Assembly: GCA_007136405.1 (NCBI GenBank)
Contig: SLHA01000010.1
Coordinates: 1 to 64,000 of the forward strand
DNA from: Candidatus Latescibacterota bacterium
GTDB lineage: Bacteria > Latescibacterota > UBA2968 > UBA8231
Reading direction: 5' to 3'
Length of the DNA stretch: 64,000 nucleotides
Positions 60,047 to 64,000 of this stretch are shown here, piece after piece (the first letter of the stretch is position 1; every line of letters starts with the position of its first letter). Below the pieces are notes generated by a model. It was not told the DNA's origin. It did not search any database and saw only the letters and a list, made by a program, of their open reading frames with translations. The position numbers and the translations under genes were made by a program.

Positions 60047-61465
60047 TCAGGGCTGGTCCACTGCCTGGGGTACGCCGTCACCGTTGGTGCCGTTGACTTC
60101 CTTGAACGCGTCCATGGCACCGTACTCGTGCAGCTTGTTGCGCAGGGTACGCGTGCTTATACCCAGTATGCCCGCGGCTTCCGTGCGATTGCCGCCACAA
60201 CTCTCGAGCGTTTTCATGATGAGCCGCTGTTCCATTTCATGGACGGTCAGGCCCACGCGAATACCGTTATCAGCCCGGGTTTCCGGCCCGGCGGTCAGCT
60301 TGCGCGGCAGGTCATCGGCGTCCAGCATGTCGCCCTGCGCCACCACCACGGCGCGTTCGATGTAGTTTTCCAGTTCCCGGATATTTCCAGGCCAGTCGTA
60401 GCGCATCAGGATGTCGAAGGCGGCATCGGTGATGCCCTGGATTTTCTTGCCGTTTTCCTTGTTGTAGCGCTCGATGAAGTGACTGATCAGGGTGGCGATA
60501 TCCTCCTTGCGTTCGCGCAGCGGCGGCAGCTCCACTTCGATGACATTGAGGCGGTAGTAAAGGTCTTCACGGAAGTTGCCCTCCAGGACCTCCTTCTCCA
60601 GATCCCTGTTGGTGGTGGCGATGATGCGCACATCCACCTTGATGGTCTGATTACTGCCGACCCGCTCGAATTCCCGTTCCTGCAGTACGCGCAGCAACTT
60701 CGCCTGCAGGGAGGCGTCGATCTCGCTGATTTCGTCCAGCAGCAACGTCCCGCCATCCGCCATCTCGAAGCGTCCACGGGTTTGTTTGATCGCTCCGGTG
60801 AAGGCTCCTTTCTCATGGCCGAACAGCTCGCTCTCCATCAGTTCGCGGGGCAGCGCGGCGCAGTTGATGCGGATGAACGGTCCGTTACCGCGTGGACTGT
60901 TGTAATGCAGCGCGCGGGCAGCCAGCTCCTTGCCGGTACCGCTCTCTCCGGTCACCAGTACCGTGGCGCGGCTGCTGGCCACGGTGTCGAGAAGGTCGAA
61001 AATTCGATCCATGCAACGGGCCTTGCCCAGCATGTTCGCATATCCGTAGCGTTCCTTCAACTCGGAGCGCAGGCGACGGTTTTCGCGCTGGGCCTCCTGA
61101 TACATCAAAGCGCGCTCGACCACCAGTTCGATTTCGGCCGGATCGGTGGAGCCTTTCTGGATGTAGTCGTAAGCTCCTTTCTTCATGGCCTGCACGGCAT
61201 CCTCGATGGTGCCATAGGCGGTCATGAGGATGATGTGCGTATCCGGCGCCTTGGCGCGCGCTGCTTCGAGCAGTTCCAGACCGGTCATGCCGGGCATGCG
61301 GATATCGGAGAGGATCAGATCGTATTCCGTTTCGTCCAGCCGGGCCAGCGCGGTTCTGGCTTCCGGTGCGGTGTCTACCTCGTAGCCTCTGAGCTTGAGG
61401 ATCTCCTCAGTGGCCTCGCGCACGTAGGCGTCATCGTCGACTACGAGAATGCGTTTGTTGGGCAT
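60047..61465 (-). CDS. NtrC-family sigma-54-dependent response regulator
   Basis: Receiver DLILSDIRMPGMTG; AAA+ VTGESGTGKELAARALHYNSPR, SELFGHEKGAFTGAIKQTRGRFEMADGGTLLLDEI; Fis-type HTH NRTEAAGILGISTRTLRNKLHEY. Confidence 0.96.
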   Translation of the reverse strand: MPNKRILVVDDDAYVREATEEILKLRGYEVDTAPEARTALARLDETEYDLILSDIRMPGMTGLELLEAARAKAPDTHIILMTAYGTIEDAVQAMKKGAYDYIQKGSTDPAEIELVVERALMYQEAQRENRRLRSELKERYGYANMLGKARCMDRIFDLLDTVASSRATVLVTGESGTGKELAARALHYNSPRGNGPFIRINCAALPRELMESELFGHEKGAFTGAIKQTRGRFEMADGGTLLLDEISEIDASLQAKLLRVLQEREFERVGSNQTIKVDVRIIATTNRDLEKEVLEGNFREDLYYRLNVIEVELPPLRERKEDIATLISHFIERYNKENGKKIQGITDAAFDILMRYDWPGNIRELENYIERAVVVAQGDMLDADDLPRKLTAGPETRADNGIRVGLTVHEMEQRLIMKTLESCGGNRTEAAGILGISTRTLRNKLHEYGAMDAFKEVNGTNGDGVPQAVDQP

Positions 61466-61504
61466 TGTCCGTGTCCCTCACTCTGCCGGGTGACGGGGGT
61501 GCGC

Positions 61505-62764
61505 TCAGGCGGGGATGTTGACGTGGAAACACGTCCCGGCACCCGCTGAACTCGTCACGCTGATACTGCCGTTGTGGGCTTCCACGATCTTGCGACTGGT
61601 GACCAGACCCAGGCCGGTACCATCTTCCTTGGTGGTGAAAAAGGGGGTAAACAGCTTGTCCAGAATCTCCGACGACATGCCCGGCCCGGTGTCGTCTACG
61701 CTGAGCACGACCCCTTTCGCATCCCCGGCAGGACCTACGCGCACTGTTATGTCACCGCCTTCCGGCATGGCCTGCTGCGCGTTCTGCAGCAGGTTGAGGA
61801 TGACCTGCTGAAACTGCTCCGGATCGATGCGACACTGCAGGTCCGGGTAATGGTAGACGCGGTGGACGGTCACATTGCGGTGGTTGCGTGCCAGTTCGAT
61901 TTCGAAGAAGGCCGTGGCTTCTTCCACCAGTTCCACGAGGTTCACCTGATGGGCGTGCAGACGCAGTGGGCGGGTATAGGTCAGCAGGCTGGTGACGATA
62001 CGGTTCAGGCGACCTACGCCTTCGGTGATTTTGGCGACCAGGCGACGGCGCGGATCGTCGTGGCCCAGATCCCGGCCGAGCAGGTTGGCAAAGGTGGCAA
62101 TGCCGCCCAGCGGATTGCGAATTTCGTGGGCCACGGTAGCCGCCATCTCGCCCAGCGCCGCCAGCGTATGGGCACGCTGGATCTCCGCCTCCAGGCGCTT
62201 GATTTCGGTCATGTCGTTGAAGACCTCGACGGCGCCCAGAACGCTGCCGTTTTCATCTCGAACCAGCGACGTGCTGAAGCCGACGGGGATGCTGTGACCG
62301 TCGGCGTGTACGAGCTCCTTCTCCCGGTGGCTCAGGCTCAGGCCGGTTTCCAGGGTGTGCAGCACGGAATGCCGGCTGCCATACTCCAGACCCAGGGCCT
62401 GCTCATACGTTTTTCCCAACACCTCGGCCTCGGATCTGCCGGTGATGCCCTGCGCGGCCTGGTTGAACAAGGTGATCACGCCATCGGCATCGACGACCAG
62501 TACTCCGCCGGTCAGGCTTTCCAGGATGTTGTTCAGATAATTACTGACCCGATCCTTTTCCTCGAGACTGCGCCGCAGTTCCAGGTTCGTCTCTTCGAGC
62601 TTGACGTTGAGCGACTCGAACTGCGCTTCCAGCTGCTCGTACGCTTCACGGTAGCGGCGCGTGGTCTCCTTGAACAGCGTGTAGGAATCCGTGAAGTCCT
62701 GCAACCCGGCATGGGTGGCGCCCAGATTGAGGTGGTGCCCGGTCATCGTTTGTTCTTCGATCAT
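61505..62764 (-). CDS. PAS-domain sensor histidine kinase (soluble, NtrB/FleS-like)
   Basis: PAS segment LESLTGGVLVVDADGVITLFNQAAQGITG; H box GEMAATVAHEIRNPLGGIATFANLL; N/G boxes QVILNLLQNAQQAMPEGG, VDDTGPGM, FFTTKEDGTGLGL; no TM seen. Confidence 0.94.
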   Translation of the reverse strand: MIEEQTMTGHHLNLGATHAGLQDFTDSYTLFKETTRRYREAYEQLEAQFESLNVKLEETNLELRRSLEEKDRVSNYLNNILESLTGGVLVVDADGVITLFNQAAQGITGRSEAEVLGKTYEQALGLEYGSRHSVLHTLETGLSLSHREKELVHADGHSIPVGFSTSLVRDENGSVLGAVEVFNDMTEIKRLEAEIQRAHTLAALGEMAATVAHEIRNPLGGIATFANLLGRDLGHDDPRRRLVAKITEGVGRLNRIVTSLLTYTRPLRLHAHQVNLVELVEEATAFFEIELARNHRNVTVHRVYHYPDLQCRIDPEQFQQVILNLLQNAQQAMPEGGDITVRVGPAGDAKGVVLSVDDTGPGMSSEILDKLFTPFFTTKEDGTGLGLVTSRKIVEAHNGSISVTSSAGAGTCFHVNIPA

Positions 62765-62801
62765 AGGGTATCCGGAGACTGTTCGGTGCGATGGCAGGAC
62801 A

Positions 62802-63164
62802 CTAGCGCTGGACGGGGGTGTTCAGGGTGATGCCACGGCGGCTCAACAACCGGTGATTCCTCTCTTCCATGTTCAGCAGTGCTTTCAGCTGGGCTCGCAA
62901 CTCGGCCCTGTGGTTCGAGGGAGGCATGTCCACCGCGGCTGCAAGCTGTTTGATGCCGGCACGCAGTTCATGGGCCATGGCGGCCTCCCGGCGCAACAAC
63001 GGCACGAGACCGGATGGCGCGGCGCCGGCACACAGGCTTGCGTGCACACGCCTGGACAGCTCCAGTGCCGCTTTGCTCGTGGAGATGAGTTGCTCGGAGA
63101 GTGTGTCCGCAGTCTGCGCGGAGCGGGTCTCCCGGTGTGTTTGTGCTTCATTGCCGGACGGCAT
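62802..63164 (-). CDS. Small alpha-helical protein, possibly FlgN/FliT-like
   Basis: MPSGNEAQTHRETRSAQTADTLSEQLISTSKAALELSRRVH...LKALLNMEERNHRLLSRRGITLNTP; the FlgN suggestion is weak and partly contextual. Confidence 0.4.
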   Translation of the reverse strand: MPSGNEAQTHRETRSAQTADTLSEQLISTSKAALELSRRVHASLCAGAAPSGLVPLLRREAAMAHELRAGIKQLAAAVDMPPSNHRAELRAQLKALLNMEERNHRLLSRRGITLNTPVQR

Positions 63165-63525
63165 GGTCGTTCGTCCCGGAAAACTGTCGGCGATGATCTG
63201 CACCCTGGCGGCGCCGAAGGCGCGGAACAGACCATAGCAAATCAAGTGCCTGGTCAGGACCGCCTGGTGCACGAGCCGCTGCGTTCAGGGGAGCGCAACA
63301 CCTGTCGCGGGGCGCCTCACGGTGCGACGCAGGCCGCCTGGGCGCCAGTCCGGCACGGCATGCAAGGGGAGAGGTCCGGATCCTGCCGGTGGCGGACCGG
63401 AAGAACATACCGCGCGGACAGAACAATTTGCCGCGACCTGGGCCAATATAACCCCAACTCGTCCGGGCAGGCAAACGGCCGTCACGGCCAACGAGGGTAT
63501 GCCGCGAGCGGACGCCGCTGGCGAT

Positions 63526-63984
63526 TCACCGCACGATGGTGGGATTGGAGCGATGACGGCCGGATGGCTGCCCGGCGCCGCGCGGTTTGCGGCGAGAGGG
63601 CGGCGAACGATCCGGTGTCGCTGGTCGCTCCGGCTGCTGTTCCAACTGCAGAGCGCTGGCGGCCACGTCGGCATGTTCCCGGCGCATGTGCAGCAGGGCG
63701 CGTCCTCCCATCATCAGGGTGAGCAATCCCAGCACAGCGACACCGCCGCCCAGGCCGGCCAGATACAGCAGGTAGGAATTACGGGAAAACGCCAGACTGA
63801 CGGCCAATACACCGACCAGGAACAGGCTGATGGACACGGAGGAGAGGACGTAAGAGCGCCAGAACCTGACATTGTGGTCCCGCAGATGGTCCATCGTCGC
63901 CACCGGCGGGGGAGCGGCCGGCGGCTCGCGGGAATCCAGCAGCCGTTCGGTGTGAACAGCGGTAGTCTGGTAGGTATCGGCCAT
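63526..63984 (-). CDS. Small membrane protein with two predicted TM helices
   Basis: SYVLSSVSISLFLVGVLAVSLAFS and YLLYLAGLGGGVAVLGLLTLMMGG; basic C-terminal tail. Confidence 0.55.
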   Translation of the reverse strand: MADTYQTTAVHTERLLDSREPPAAPPPVATMDHLRDHNVRFWRSYVLSSVSISLFLVGVLAVSLAFSRNSYLLYLAGLGGGVAVLGLLTLMMGGRALLHMRREHADVAASALQLEQQPERPATPDRSPPSRRKPRGAGQPSGRHRSNPTIVR

Positions 63985-64000
63985 GCCCAGCATACCCGTA

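Overview
64 kb high-GC bacterial chromosomal segment that is mostly housekeeping. It is densely coding on both strands. I saw no rRNA, tRNA, CRISPR array, prophage or transposase. Recognisable blocks: a sugar-acid catabolism set (partial sugar isomerase, two enolase-superfamily enzymes, an isocitrate/isopropylmalate dehydrogenase-type enzyme); an apparently eukaryotic-type HisA; RsmD; MutY; a DUF368 membrane protein; a Slt-type lytic transglycosylase; aceE-aceF-lpd; a DUF4159 protein; panB; a complete nqrABCDEF plus nqrM-like operon; a polyprenyl synthase; an ECF sigma factor; SMC; gatC; pyrG; an LptC/OstA-like protein with lptB and rpoN; and a PAS histidine kinase/NtrC-type regulator pair. 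The least explained region is about 43.6-59.6 kb. It is a minus-strand block centred on a roughly 2,623-aa protein I cannot assign, followed closely by an ATP-grasp-like protein, a translationally overlapping 45-codon ORF and a fucokinase-like GHMP kinase with a long N-terminal extension. An AraC regulator lies just upstream in the same orientation. I consider this block the best candidate for an undescribed system. Family calls come from motif recognition in the translated ORFs; no database search was run.
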